A DNA stretch of 64,000 nt from NCBI RefSeq assembly GCF_041222825.1, contig NZ_CP139482.1, forward strand, positions 3,076,001-3,140,000. Direction: 5' to 3'. Under the pieces are notes generated by a model that was given only the letters and a program-made list of their open reading frames with translations, ran no database searches and was not told where the DNA came from. A program made the position numbers and the translations under genes. Positions 55,903-64,000 of the stretch are shown in pieces (within the stretch, counting starts at the first letter, position 1; every line of letters starts with the position of its first letter). Origin of the DNA: Candidatus Thalassolituus haligoni. Lineage in GTDB: Bacteria > Pseudomonadota > Gammaproteobacteria > Pseudomonadales > Oceanobacteraceae.

Positions 55903-56734
55903 GAAGTACTCCCAACGTCGCCGACACTACTTTCATCGCTTCAACTGTTTCCTTAACGTCATGCACCCGTAGAATCCGGGCACCATTCATAGCACAAATC
56001 ACCGCGCCAGCAACACTGCCCGTCACCCGCTGATTCGGCTGTATTACACCGGTTACTTCAGCAATCATGCGCTTGCGGGACAAGCCCGCCAATATTGGCA
56101 GACCCAGCCGGGCAAACGCTTGTAGTCGTCGCATCAATTCAAAGTTGTGTTCGCAGCTTTTACCAAAGCCAAAACCGGGATCAACCAACAGCCGGCTGCT
56201 ATCGATTCCGGCCGCCAGACAGGCTTGAATTCGCTGCTCAAGAAAACCGTAGACCTCGTCAACAACAGAGTCGTAGTGCGGGGCTTGCTGCATGGAATCC
56301 GGCTGCCCTTGCATATGCATCAGGCATATCGGCAAGCCAGACGCCGCAGCAGCTTCGATCGCGCCATTCCGCCCCAGCGCACGAACGTCGTTAATCAAAT
56401 GCGCGCCTGCCACGGCAGACTCAGCCATCACCTCAGCCGTACTGGTATCAACAGAAATAACCACATCGAGCTCTCGGGCAATGGCCGCAACAACAGGCAC
56501 CACCCGATCCAGCTCTGCCGATGTCGACACCGGATCGGCACCAGGCCGGGTAGATTCACCACCAATGTCGATTATTTCAGCACCGTCAGCAACCAGACGC
56601 GCAGCCTGACGCAAAGCAGCCTCCAGACTGTTGTAGCAGCCACCATCAGAAAAAGAATCAGGAGTTGTATTCACGATCCCCATCACCACCGGGCGAACAA
56701 GGGACAACTGGCGTTTACCACATTGAAGAATCAC
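55895..56734 (-). CDS. folP: Dihydropteroate synthase (probable GTG start)
   Basis: Folate pathway enzyme joining 6-hydroxymethyl-dihydropterin diphosphate and p-aminobenzoate. About 279 residues from GTG 56734; the frame is open upstream to 56866 but the extra 44 residues do not resemble the family. Motifs: [55 protein letters not shown] and [21 protein letters not shown]. The ribosome site is weak (GGAT), so the start is uncertain. Between ftsH and glmM, the usual order. Confidence 0.93.
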   Translation of the reverse strand: MILQCGKRQLSLVRPVVMGIVNTTPDSFSDGGCYNSLEAALRQAARLVADGAEIIDIGGESTRPGADPVSTSAELDRVVPVVAAIARELDVVISVDTSTAEVMAESAVAGAHLINDVRALGRNGAIEAAAASGLPICLMHMQGQPDSMQQAPHYDSVVDEVYGFLEQRIQACLAAGIDSSRLLVDPGFGFGKSCEHNFELMRRLQAFARLGLPILAGLSRKRMIAEVTGVIQPNQRVTGSVAGAVICAMNGARILRVHDVKETVEAMKVVSATLGVLHG

Positions 56735-56898
56735 TGCGTTTTTTATCCATTCAGATAGCGGAGAACCATCCTGTTTCCACACACGTGTAACTAAACCGGC
56801 TCGTCCATCTCCGACCACGGCAAATTGACTCAGGGAAACCTCTGAACCCGTATTGGCAACGCACAAAAACAGAAACAGCCAGAAACAATCAGAAACAG

Positions 56899-56922
56899 AA
56901 AGAGCGGCGACTGCCGCTCTTT
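56899..56922 (-). terminator. Terminator-like hairpin between ftsH and folP
   Basis: Minus strand AAAGAGCGGC-AGTC-GCCGCTCTTT followed by CTGTTTCTG: a perfect 10-bp stem with a modest T tract, 19 bases past the ftsH stop. Confidence 0.75.
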
Positions 56923-56941
56923 AAAAACCAAACAGAAGCTG

Positions 56942-58867
56942 TCAACGATCGCTGGCAGTTTCTCCGGCTGCATCATCATCCGGATCCCGTGCCATATCGC
57001 GACTTTCTTCGCTGGCAGGTGCAGAAGGCCCTGAGGAATTGCGGTCATCCCATGACTTTGGCGGGCTCGGCTTACGTCCAGACATGATCTCGTTGATCTG
57101 ATCTGCATCGATCGTCTCATATTCCATCAAGGCGTCTTTCATCAGCTCGAGCTTGTCACGATTTTCTTCCAGAATGGTCGCTGCACGCTGATAACAACGA
57201 TCCAGCAGGCCTTTGACTTCAGCATCAATCACTCGCGCGGTATCGTCTGAAAGATGGGACAACTGGCCACCACCTGCCGCTCCCAAATAGCCTTGCTGCT
57301 CTTCTTCGGTGTACAGCTGTGCGCCCAGTTTCTCGGACAACCCCCACTTGGTAACATAGTTGCGGGCATACTTGGTCGCACGCTCAATGTCGTTGGAAGC
57401 ACCTGTCGTAACACCATCCCGACCCAGAGTCATCTCTTCAGCAATACGTCCGCCATAAAGCGAACAGATATTGCTTTCGATACCACGTTTGCTGATGGAA
57501 TGACGATCTTCTTCAGGCAAGAACATAGTGACGCCTAGTGCCCGTCCACGCGGAATAATCGAAACCTTGTAAACAGGGTCATGCTCCGGCACCAGACGCC
57601 CAACAATGGCGTGACCTGCCTCATGATAGGCTGTGTTGGTCTTTTCTTTCTCCGACATCACCATGGTCTTGCGTTCGGCACCCATCAGGATCTTGTCCTT
57701 GGCTTGCTCGAACTCTTCCATGGTAACGTGATTGCTGTTTGCACGTGCCGCAAACAACGCTGCTTCATTCACCAGATTCGCCAGATCTGCGCCGGAAAAT
57801 CCTGGCGTACCACGGGCAATCACAGAAGCATTAACATTGTCTGCAACAGGTACTTTACGCATATGCACCTTGAGGATTTGCTCACGGCCACGAATATCCG
57901 GCAAACCGACCACCACCTGGCGATCGAAGCGACCAGGACGCAACAGCGCAGGGTCGAGTACATCAGGGCGGTTAGTAGCAGCAATCACAATAATGCCGTC
58001 GTTAACCTCAAAGCCGTCCATCTCAACCAGCAACTGGTTCAGGGTCTGTTCGCGCTCATCGTTACCGCCGCCAATCCCAACACCACGAGAACGACCAACG
58101 GCATCGATTTCATCAATAAAGATAATACAAGGTGCCTGCTTCTTGGCCTGATCAAACATATCCCGCACACGGGATGCACCCACGCCAACAAACATTTCGA
58201 CGAAGTCAGAACCAGAGATGGAGAAAAACGGCACCTTGGCTTCACCGGCAATCGCTTTGGCCAGCAGGGTTTTACCCGTACCGGGCTGCCCCACCATCAA
58301 GACACCACGGGGAATCTTGCCTCCCAGTCGCTGGTACTTGCCAGGGTCACGCAGAAATTCAACCAGCTCTTTAACGTCTTCCTTCGCTTCATCGCAACCA
58401 GCCACATCTTCAAAGGTGGTTTTGATCTGGTCTTCACTCAGCAGCTTGGCCTTGCTTTTACCAAAGGCCATCGGGCCTCCGCGACCGGAACCGCCCCCTT
58501 GCATCTGACGCATGAAAAACATAAACACCGCCAGAATGATCAAAATAGGCAGCGACGCCAGCAGTAACTGGGTAAAGAAGCCCTGCTTTTCAGGCTTTTC
58601 ACCAACCACCTTGACCTGATTATTCAGCAGAGTATCCATCAGCTTGTCGTCATAAGCTGGCAGTACAGTTTCAAACGACTCACCATTGCTGCTGGTGCCG
58701 GTAATGTTCTGACCCGCAATCGTAACGCGCTCAACCTGGCCGCTTTCAACAGCAGTGATAAATTCTGAGTACGACAGTTCATTACCACGCCCGACGTTCT
58801 GGAAGTTGTTAAACACCATCATCAGGACCGCAGCAATCACTGCCCACAGTACGAAATTCTTTGCCAT
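56942..58867 (-). CDS. ftsH: ATP-dependent zinc metalloprotease FtsH
   Basis: 641 residues from ATG 58867. Two TM segments (residues about 4-22 and 100-120) flank a periplasmic domain; AAA+ domain with Walker [17 protein letters not shown] (about 195) and [14 protein letters not shown]; protease motif HEAGHAIVG (about 415); glycine/serine-rich acidic tail ([14 protein letters not shown]). Degrades membrane proteins, sigma-32 and SsrA-tagged proteins, linking it to the dnaK and ssrA genes in this window. Follows rlmE. Confidence 0.98.
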   Translation of the reverse strand: MAKNFVLWAVIAAVLMMVFNNFQNVGRGNELSYSEFITAVESGQVERVTIAGQNITGTSSNGESFETVLPAYDDKLMDTLLNNQVKVVGEKPEKQGFFTQLLLASLPILIILAVFMFFMRQMQGGGSGRGGPMAFGKSKAKLLSEDQIKTTFEDVAGCDEAKEDVKELVEFLRDPGKYQRLGGKIPRGVLMVGQPGTGKTLLAKAIAGEAKVPFFSISGSDFVEMFVGVGASRVRDMFDQAKKQAPCIIFIDEIDAVGRSRGVGIGGGNDEREQTLNQLLVEMDGFEVNDGIIVIAATNRPDVLDPALLRPGRFDRQVVVGLPDIRGREQILKVHMRKVPVADNVNASVIARGTPGFSGADLANLVNEAALFAARANSNHVTMEEFEQAKDKILMGAERKTMVMSEKEKTNTAYHEAGHAIVGRLVPEHDPVYKVSIIPRGRALGVTMFLPEEDRHSISKRGIESNICSLYGGRIAEEMTLGRDGVTTGASNDIERATKYARNYVTKWGLSEKLGAQLYTEEEQQGYLGAAGGGQLSHLSDDTARVIDAEVKGLLDRCYQRAATILEENRDKLELMKDALMEYETIDADQINEIMSGRKPSPPKSWDDRNSSGPSAPASEESRDMARDPDDDAAGETASDR

Positions 58868-58934
58868 GGGTGGCACTACCTCTCTATTACAGGCGTATAA
58901 CGCCTTGATTCTGTCTTAGCTTAGCAAGCATCCA

Positions 58935-59555
58935 CTAGCCACGGAAACCTTTCGCAACAATATAGACCTCTCGAGACCTGGGCCTGGACGCCTTGGGCTT
59001 GCGAATCAGCACTTTATCAAAGGATGCACGAAGATCCTTGAGGTAATCATCATACCCTTCTCCCTGAAACACCTTGGCGACAAAATTGCCACCAGGACTT
59101 AACACTTGTCGCGCCATATCCAGCGCCAGCTCAACCAGATACATCGCACCGGGCTGATCAATCGAACTCACTCCACTCATATTGGGGGCCATATCTGAAA
59201 TTACAAGGCCTACCCGATTGGAACCGATACGTTCCATCAGTACATTAAATACTGATTCCTCGGTAAAATCGCCCTGAATAAAGTCAACCCCTGCTATCGT
59301 GTCCATAGATAAAATATCAGAGGCAATCACCGTACCCTGCTCCCCAACCCGCTGCACCACCACCTGCGACCAGCCTCCAGGAGCCGACCCCAGATCAATC
59401 ACGGTCATGCCGGAGCGCAGCAGCTGATCTTTTTCATCCAGTTCAATCAATTTGTAGCTGGCACGGGTTCGATAACCATCCTGCTGTGCCTTCTGGACAT
59501 ACATATCGTCCACATGTTCCTTTAACCAGCCTGCGCTGGATTTGGATCGTGCCAT
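58935..59555 (-). CDS. rlmE: 23S rRNA 2'-O-methyltransferase RlmE (FtsJ/RrmJ)
   Basis: 206 residues; methylates U2552 of 23S rRNA using [19 protein letters not shown] (catalytic Lys), [17 protein letters not shown] (SAM loop), [18 protein letters not shown] (catalytic Asp) and [29 protein letters not shown] precedes the ATG by 9 bases. Co-directional with ftsH and diverging from yhbY. Confidence 0.97.
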   Translation of the reverse strand: MARSKSSAGWLKEHVDDMYVQKAQQDGYRTRASYKLIELDEKDQLLRSGMTVIDLGSAPGGWSQVVVQRVGEQGTVIASDILSMDTIAGVDFIQGDFTEESVFNVLMERIGSNRVGLVISDMAPNMSGVSSIDQPGAMYLVELALDMARQVLSPGGNFVAKVFQGEGYDDYLKDLRASFDKVLIRKPKASRPRSREVYIVAKGFRG

Positions 59556-59650
59556 AGGGGTTTGCCTTCCGGTCAGATATACTCTTGCGTCATACCCTGT
59601 TCATCAGGGCAGATTATTTTAACACTCTCACCCGAGGGCCGGACAAACAA

Positions 59651-59968
59651 ATGCCGCTCACCAACGAACAAAAGAAAGCGTATCGCGCTATTGGCCACAA
59701 CCTGAACCCGGTTGTTACCGTTGCCAGCAATGGCCTGAGCGAAGGCGTGCTCGAAGAACTTAATCGCGCACTCGACGACCACGAGCTGATCAAAATCAAG
59801 GTATCCGTGGGCGACAGAGATCTGAAAAAAGCCGTCATTGCCGAGCTGCTCGGAATCACCAAAGCCATGCTGGTACAGCAGATTGGCAATACGGCACTGT
59901 TGTTGCGCCGCAATCCACGCGCCAAGATCAACTTGTCTAACCTGCAGCGTGGCGATAGCAAGCCCTGA
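59651..59968 (+). CDS. yhbY: YhbY-family (CRM domain) RNA-binding protein
   Basis: 105 residues from ATG 59651. KKAYRAIGHNLNPVVTVASNGLSEGVLEELNRALDDHELIKIKVSVGDRD is the CRS1-YhbY signature, ending AKINLSNLQRGDSKP. Associates with pre-50S particles in E. coli. The frame extends to 59585 but only the shorter form fits the family. Divergent from rlmE. Confidence 0.94.
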   Translation: MPLTNEQKKAYRAIGHNLNPVVTVASNGLSEGVLEELNRALDDHELIKIKVSVGDRDLKKAVIAELLGITKAMLVQQIGNTALLLRRNPRAKINLSNLQRGDSKP

Positions 59969-60040
59969 CCCCGCTCTGGCCACGATGCATCGAGATATCG
60001 TGGCCTGCTTTTTCCTGTATTAATAAAGATTTACCCGAAT

Positions 60041-60400
60041 TCACAACACGAATCTGGGCGCCAGCATCACCCACACCGCGCCGAGAACACACAGCGCATG
60101 CAGTACCATCATCTGCAGCTTCCACCAAGGCATCAGGCCAAAATACAGCAGCGATAACAGCAACATGACCAGTAACAACTGAACCGCTCTTGAGTCCCAC
60201 TGAAGGATTCGACCAAACGCTGCCAGCACTACCATCAAGGCGGCGACCGCCACCCCCAGCGCAACCATCCAGTGCATAACAACCAAACCATGATGGGGGA
60301 AATAGCCCTGTTGCTCCAGTAACGGCCGTACCAGCCAGGCACACACCCAAATTCCTCCCAGCCAGAGAGTGCGTAACACCATTAAATAATCCCGAACCAC
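60041..60400 (-). CDS. Small inner-membrane protein, DUF4149-like
   Basis: 119 residues with four hydrophobic segments (about 6-24, 41-63, 70-90, 95-114). The N-terminus VLRTLWLGGIWVCAWLVRPLLE with a conserved Trp-Leu-Gly-Gly matches the DUF4149 group, often encoded beside yhbY/greA in pseudomonads. Function unknown. Convergent with yhbY. Confidence 0.65.
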   Translation of the reverse strand: MVRDYLMVLRTLWLGGIWVCAWLVRPLLEQQGYFPHHGLVVMHWMVALGVAVAALMVVLAAFGRILQWDSRAVQLLLVMLLLSLLYFGLMPWWKLQMMVLHALCVLGAVWVMLAPRFVL

Positions 60401-60557
60401 AAGAAACCCTCACCCAAGCACCCGACTGGCAAGCTCCAATTTCCGCATGTGTCGCCCTTGATTTCAAGAAACAAAAACAGCTCAGGGAAAAACATCCATG
60501 AATATTTGGAATATGACAGCAATCTGTCGATAATAGGCAAAAACAAGGTAGCCAAGA

Positions 60558-61676
60558 ATGACAGACATCCTGATAACAGGCACCGGCCTGTATACCCCCA
60601 GCGAAAGCATCAGCAACGAAGAGCTGGTAGCGGCCTACAATACCTGGGCAGAACAACACAACAGCGATAACGCCAGCGCCATTGCCGCCGGAGAAACCAG
60701 CGCCGCACCACTCTCAAGCGCCGAATTCATTGAAAAAGCCTCTGGTATCAAACACCGCTACACCATGCACAAACAAGGCATGCTGGACATCAAGCGCATG
60801 CGCCCGACTTTTGACCCAACCAGGGAAGGCGAAGAACCCGAAGCCGTCACCATGGGACTGGCCGCAGCACGTGCCGCGCTGGCAGCGGCCAACCTGCAAC
60901 CAGCCGACATTGACCTGCTGATCGTCGCCTGCACCAATCATCAACGTGCCTACCCATCGATTGCAGTTGAAATCCAGCACAAGCTGGGCTGTTCTGGCTA
61001 TGCCTACGATATGGGGATCGCCTGCTCATCCGCCACCTTTGGGTTGATCAGTGCTTACAACGCCCTCAAAGCCGGAACCGCCAAACGCGCCCTGCTCGTT
61101 AATCCAGAATTTGTAACCCCTCAGGTCGACCTGACCTCGCGGGATAGCCATTTTATTTTTGGCGATGTCGCCACAGCAGCGGTACTGGAACCGGAACACC
61201 ACAATGACAAACAATCCGGCTTCCGAATTCTGGACACCCAACAGCTCACCCGTTTTTCCGATAATATCCGTTGCGACGGCAATTATACCGACCATTGTCA
61301 GGACGCCCTGCCCGACAGCCGCCCCTACTTCAAACAAGAAGGACGCAAGGTATTCAAGGAATTGCTGCCGCTGGTCACCGACTTTATAGAACGCCAGCTG
61401 AGCCAGAACCAGCTAAGCGCCAGCGATTTGAAGCGCATGTGGCTGCATCAGGCCAACATCAATATGAACCTGTTCGCCGTAAAAAAACTGCTTGGACGGC
61501 TGCCGGAAAATAACGAAGCCCCTGTCGTACTGGACGAATTTGCCAACACCGCCTCTTCCGGCTCCATCATTGCGTTCCATCGCCACCAGAATGATTTTGA
61601 AGCGGGCGACAAGGGCCTGATCTGCTCATTCGGAGCGGGCTATTCCATTGGCAGCCTGCTGGTAGAAAAATGCTGA
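60558..61676 (+). CDS. 3-oxoacyl-ACP synthase III-like condensing enzyme
   Basis: Thiolase-fold enzyme of 372 residues, longer than FabH (about 317). The catalytic triad is readable: Cys156 in DMGIACSSATFG, His297 in MWLHQANINM and Asn330 in EFANTASSGSI. An extra polar segment (residues about 33-57, EQHNSDNASAIAAGE) and a second (about 213-260) explain the added length. FabH normally condenses acetyl-CoA with malonyl-ACP; this group may use other primers. AAGG precedes the ATG. fabA lies 265 bases downstream on the same strand, so both may serve the same fatty-acid supply. Confidence 0.88.
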   Translation: MTDILITGTGLYTPSESISNEELVAAYNTWAEQHNSDNASAIAAGETSAAPLSSAEFIEKASGIKHRYTMHKQGMLDIKRMRPTFDPTREGEEPEAVTMGLAAARAALAAANLQPADIDLLIVACTNHQRAYPSIAVEIQHKLGCSGYAYDMGIACSSATFGLISAYNALKAGTAKRALLVNPEFVTPQVDLTSRDSHFIFGDVATAAVLEPEHHNDKQSGFRILDTQQLTRFSDNIRCDGNYTDHCQDALPDSRPYFKQEGRKVFKELLPLVTDFIERQLSQNQLSASDLKRMWLHQANINMNLFAVKKLLGRLPENNEAPVVLDEFANTASSGSIIAFHRHQNDFEAGDKGLICSFGAGYSIGSLLVEKC

Positions 61677-61941
61677 CTACCCAAAACCACTACACGGACA
61701 AGCAGTTAACACCGAGTTGGAATTTTCATTTTCATACCGTGAACACCAACAAGCCGATGCACCAACAAGACACAAAACGCAAATAACCCGAAAACAATAG
61801 AAATCTGCCGAATTCATAACCCAAAACAGCCGATTGCTATTATTTCCTTTATTTCAAGTAACCTTCATTAGCGTTAAACAAACCGCTGTGTCATCTTACC
61901 CGGCACTTTGAAGAACATGCCATAACAACGAGGAAGCGTGC

Positions 61942-62457
61942 ATGACTCGCCAACATTCTTACGATCGCGAAGCCCTTTTATCCTGCGGTCACGGTCAACT
62001 TTTTGGTGAAGGGAACGCCCGTTTGCCATTGCCCAATATGCTGATGATGGATCGCGTCACCAACATCAGCAACGAAGGCGGAAACTATGGTAAAGGTGAA
62101 ATTGTTGCCGAACTGGATATAGATCCAGCACTGTGGTTTTTTGATTGCCACTTTGAAAGCGACCCGGTGATGCCAGGCTGTCTCGGACTCGACGCCATGT
62201 GGCAATTGGTAGGCTTCTACCTCGGCTGGCGCGGCAACCCAGGCCGAGGCCGAGCACTGGGTAGCGGAGAAGTCAAATTTCGCGGACAAGTCTTGCCGAC
62301 CGCTAAAAAAGTAACTTATCGCATTAGCATCAAACGCGTGATGGAACAGAAACTGGTCATGGGCATTGCCGACGCCAGTATGGAAGTTGATGGTCGTGAA
62401 ATTTACACCGCCAAGGATCTTCGCGTTGGCTTGTTTACGTCAACAGAAAATTTCTGA
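61942..62457 (+). CDS. fabA: 3-hydroxydecanoyl-ACP dehydratase/isomerase
   Basis: 171 residues, the standard length. Makes the cis-3-decenoyl branch point of anaerobic unsaturated fatty-acid synthesis. Hot-dog fold with active His70 in [24 protein letters not shown] and Asp84 in the same stretch, both intact; [13 protein letters not shown] and [16 protein letters not shown] are further hallmarks. GAGGAAG precedes the ATG. fabB, often adjacent, is not in the window; the KAS III-like gene takes its place upstream. Confidence 0.97.
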   Translation: MTRQHSYDREALLSCGHGQLFGEGNARLPLPNMLMMDRVTNISNEGGNYGKGEIVAELDIDPALWFFDCHFESDPVMPGCLGLDAMWQLVGFYLGWRGNPGRGRALGSGEVKFRGQVLPTAKKVTYRISIKRVMEQKLVMGIADASMEVDGREIYTAKDLRVGLFTSTENF

Positions 62458-62481
62458 CAAAACCTTATCCAGCGCAATATT

Positions 62482-62576
62482 GCGGTGTATTACGCCTGAG
62501 GCTAATACACCCTACCAAGAACCTCCTACCAATTGTAGCGCTCTTCAGCGCTAAAATTTGCGGCGGTGTATTACGC
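62482..62576. repeat. Repeated 14-mer with palindromes after fabA
   Basis: GCGGTGTATTACGC occurs at 62482-62495 and 62563-62576, 81 bases apart. The first copy lies in GTATTACGCCTGAGGCTAATAC, which is nearly palindromic, and between the copies is the dyad TAGCGC-N6-GCGCTA. It may be part of a terminator region or a small mobile repeat. Confidence 0.6.
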
Positions 62577-62597
62577 TTGGCGGCGCTTTGTTAACAG

Positions 62598-63233
62598 CTA
62601 ACGACAAAATTTCCCAATCTTGTTCCATGGTAACTTGGCACAGAGTAAATACAGCTTGTCAGTATGTTTGGCAGCCTGAACAGCCCGGCTGAATGTATTA
62701 CCACCCGGTAATTGGACCTGTTGTAAAATCCAGCCCTGCTGATCAATACGAAGCTTATCCCACGCCAGAAAAGCATACTGAAACAAATTAAGGTACAAGC
62801 CGCGCTCATTAGGGGCTATTTGCATCAATTGATCCAAGCGATCCTGAATGCGCTTTGCAGGAGCATTGTAGGCGACCTCGGCAGCCAAAGCAGACAAGGG
62901 ATAATAAGGCCAATCCGGGCGTAACCTTGCCGCAGAATCCCAATAAGCCGCCGAGCGCTCCAGCACTTCCGTTCTGACAGCACCTTCCAGCAGCATCCCT
63001 TGTTGATGAAAATATAGGCCCTGTGCCTCGTAGATATCCGGGATACCCAACACATCCAGATTTTCAGCCACATCCAGCCAAGCGTTATTACCAGAAGGAA
63101 AAACGTTTGTGCGCTCCCCCATTAGCACCAATGAATGTACAAACGACAGATACACACACATCGCAATAACAGGCACAGCAGGCAGCCAAAAGAAGCGACC
63201 GAACACGACCAACCAGACGGGCGTGTTCAGCAC
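62598..63233 (-). CDS. VpsP-like exopolysaccharide-associated membrane protein
   Basis: About 211 residues from GTG 63233 (AGGG 8 bases upstream), overlapping the kinase stop by no bases (17 apart); the frame continues upstream inside the kinase gene without support. One N-terminal TM (VWLVVFGRFFWLPAVPVIAMCVYLS) followed by a probably periplasmic, helical TPR-like part (AAYWDSAARLRPDWPYYPLSALAAEVAYN, ANERGLYLNLFQYAFLAWDKL). Proteins like VpsP sit beside Wzc/VpsO kinases in biofilm polysaccharide loci. Assignment rests on architecture and context. Confidence 0.6.
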   Translation of the reverse strand: MLNTPVWLVVFGRFFWLPAVPVIAMCVYLSFVHSLVLMGERTNVFPSGNNAWLDVAENLDVLGIPDIYEAQGLYFHQQGMLLEGAVRTEVLERSAAYWDSAARLRPDWPYYPLSALAAEVAYNAPAKRIQDRLDQLMQIAPNERGLYLNLFQYAFLAWDKLRIDQQGWILQQVQLPGGNTFSRAVQAAKHTDKLYLLCAKLPWNKIGKFCR

Positions 63234-63249
63234 AGTAACAGCCCTGGAA

Positions 63250-64000
63250 TCAGGACTGTTTGTCGTTGGAGGTATAACCGTAGGCATCGTAATAACCTGC
63301 ATAGTAGCCATAGCCACTGTAACGAGCCTCTTTATTGACATCCAGCTGGTTCAGCAACACACCAAATATCCGTGCATTCGACTCATCCAGCTTGGTCAAA
63401 CTGCCTTTAACCCACTTATCCTTGGTTGCATCCGCTTTAACAACATACACAACGCCATCAACCAATGTTGAAAGATACAAAGCATCACTCACCAACCGCA
63501 TAGGTGCAGAGTCGATAATAATACGCTGATACCGGCCACGTAATGTATCCAGCAACTGTTCGAAATTCCGAGAACTCAACAGCTCCAGCGGATTCGGTGG
63601 AATTGGCCCGGATGGAATAACGTCGATATTCAGTTCTTCCATATGATGGATACATTCTTCCAAAGTATCCGGATACGCCACCGCATTCGACAAGCCTTTA
63701 CTGTTATGGGGCAAACCCAGCTTCTTCGCCATGGTCGGTCGACGCATATCCGCGTCAATCAACAGGGTCTTTTCCATTTGCCCATAGGCTTCAGCCAGGT
63801 TGGCAGAGGTTGTGGTTTTACCTTCTCCTGGTACGGAAGACGTCAACAGCACCACCTTGGACGAGTGCTCCAAACCAGCCAGGGTCAAGCTGGTACGCAA
63901 GGTTCGAACCGACTCAGAAAACCCGTGTAACGAATCATCTGAAAACGCCCGTACCAACCGCCCCTCTTCAAGACCCAGTTTTTCCAATACCGATTCTTCA
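63250..64000 (-). CDS. Polysaccharide tyrosine autokinase (Wzc/VpsO-type), partial
   Basis: C-terminal 250 residues; the frame runs off the right end, so the N-terminal Wzz membrane part is not seen. Kinase domain: ESVRTLRTSLTL, Walker A SSVPGEGKTTTSANLAEAYG, Walker A' LLIDADMRRPTMAKKLGL, Walker B RIIIDSAPMRLVSDAL. The tyrosine cluster at the end (YSGYGYYAGYYDAYGY) is the autophosphorylated tail. Such co-polymerases control chain length and export of capsule or biofilm polysaccharide. The VpsP-like gene follows 17 bases downstream. Confidence 0.93.
   Translation of the reverse strand, partial: EESVLEKLGLEEGRLVRAFSDDSLHGFSESVRTLRTSLTLAGLEHSSKVVLLTSSVPGEGKTTTSANLAEAYGQMEKTLLIDADMRRPTMAKKLGLPHNSKGLSNAVAYPDTLEECIHHMEELNIDVIPSGPIPPNPLELLSSRNFEQLLDTLRGRYQRIIIDSAPMRLVSDALYLSTLVDGVVYVVKADATKDKWVKGSLTKLDESNARIFGVLLNQLDVNKEARYSGYGYYAGYYDAYGYTSNDKQS

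Noticed and set aside
61870..61887. AGCG-N10-CGCT upstream of fabA as a FabR operator
   Set aside because: Only the outer four bases of each half match; the centre is not symmetric.

Overview
The window looks like chromosomal DNA of a marine-type gammaproteobacterium of the Oceanospirillales/Pseudomonadales kind. The evidence is two housekeeping blocks whose internal gene order matches the one I recall from Pseudomonas: greA-carB-carA-dapB-dnaJ-dnaK-grpE-recN-fur-bamE-rnfH-ratA-smpB-ssrA, and yhbY/rlmE-ftsH-folP-glmM-tpiA-secG-tRNA-Leu-rimP-nusA-infB-rbfA-rpsO-pnp. A long-type LeuA, FabA, a 135-residue Fur and an HapR/LuxR-like TetR regulator fit the same picture. I cannot name the genus.

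Layout. 1-8.8 kb: a truncated porin diverges from modA across a good ModE box, then modE, a ParA-like ATPase, tatD, a patatin, a small basic protein, a Na+/H+ antiporter and a glycosyltransferase. 8.9-12.7 kb: glpD and glpK plus a DUF4124 protein. 12.9-29.7 kb: the first housekeeping block, including carAB behind a leader that looks like a pyrBI-type attenuator, a quorum-sensing-type TetR regulator, the heat-shock genes with two sigma-32 promoters, recN behind a LexA-like site, and smpB. 29.86-30.22 kb: tmRNA. 30.3-34.0 kb: an IS66-family element with an 8-bp target duplication, interrupted by an IS5-family element with its own 4-bp duplication. 34.1-44.3 kb: ydcH, tadA, an orphan exbB, a SUI1 protein, a GTG-start histidine kinase, an Lrp-type regulator diverging from leuA, an acetate/succinate CoA-transferase, and a protein that looks like a phosphoketolase with its catalytic motifs lost. 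44.6-60.4 kb: the second housekeeping block, nearly all on the minus strand, with truB missing between rbfA and rpsO. 60.5-62.5 kb: a KAS III-like synthase and fabA. 62.6-64 kb: the end of an exopolysaccharide locus, with a VpsP-like protein and a tyrosine autokinase cut by the window edge.

The genes cover protein folding and quality control (dnaKJ-grpE, ftsH, smpB/ssrA), transcription and translation (greA, nusA, infB, rimP, rbfA, rpsO, pnp), pyrimidine/arginine precursor supply (carAB), glycerol use, iron and molybdate control, and fatty-acid synthesis. The most interesting items are the carAB leader ORF that reads through a terminator, the phosphoketolase-like pseudoenzyme candidate, the HapR-type regulator with a possible self-binding site, the nested insertion sequences, and the missing truB. 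All identifications come from reading the sequence and from memory of families; no database search was run.
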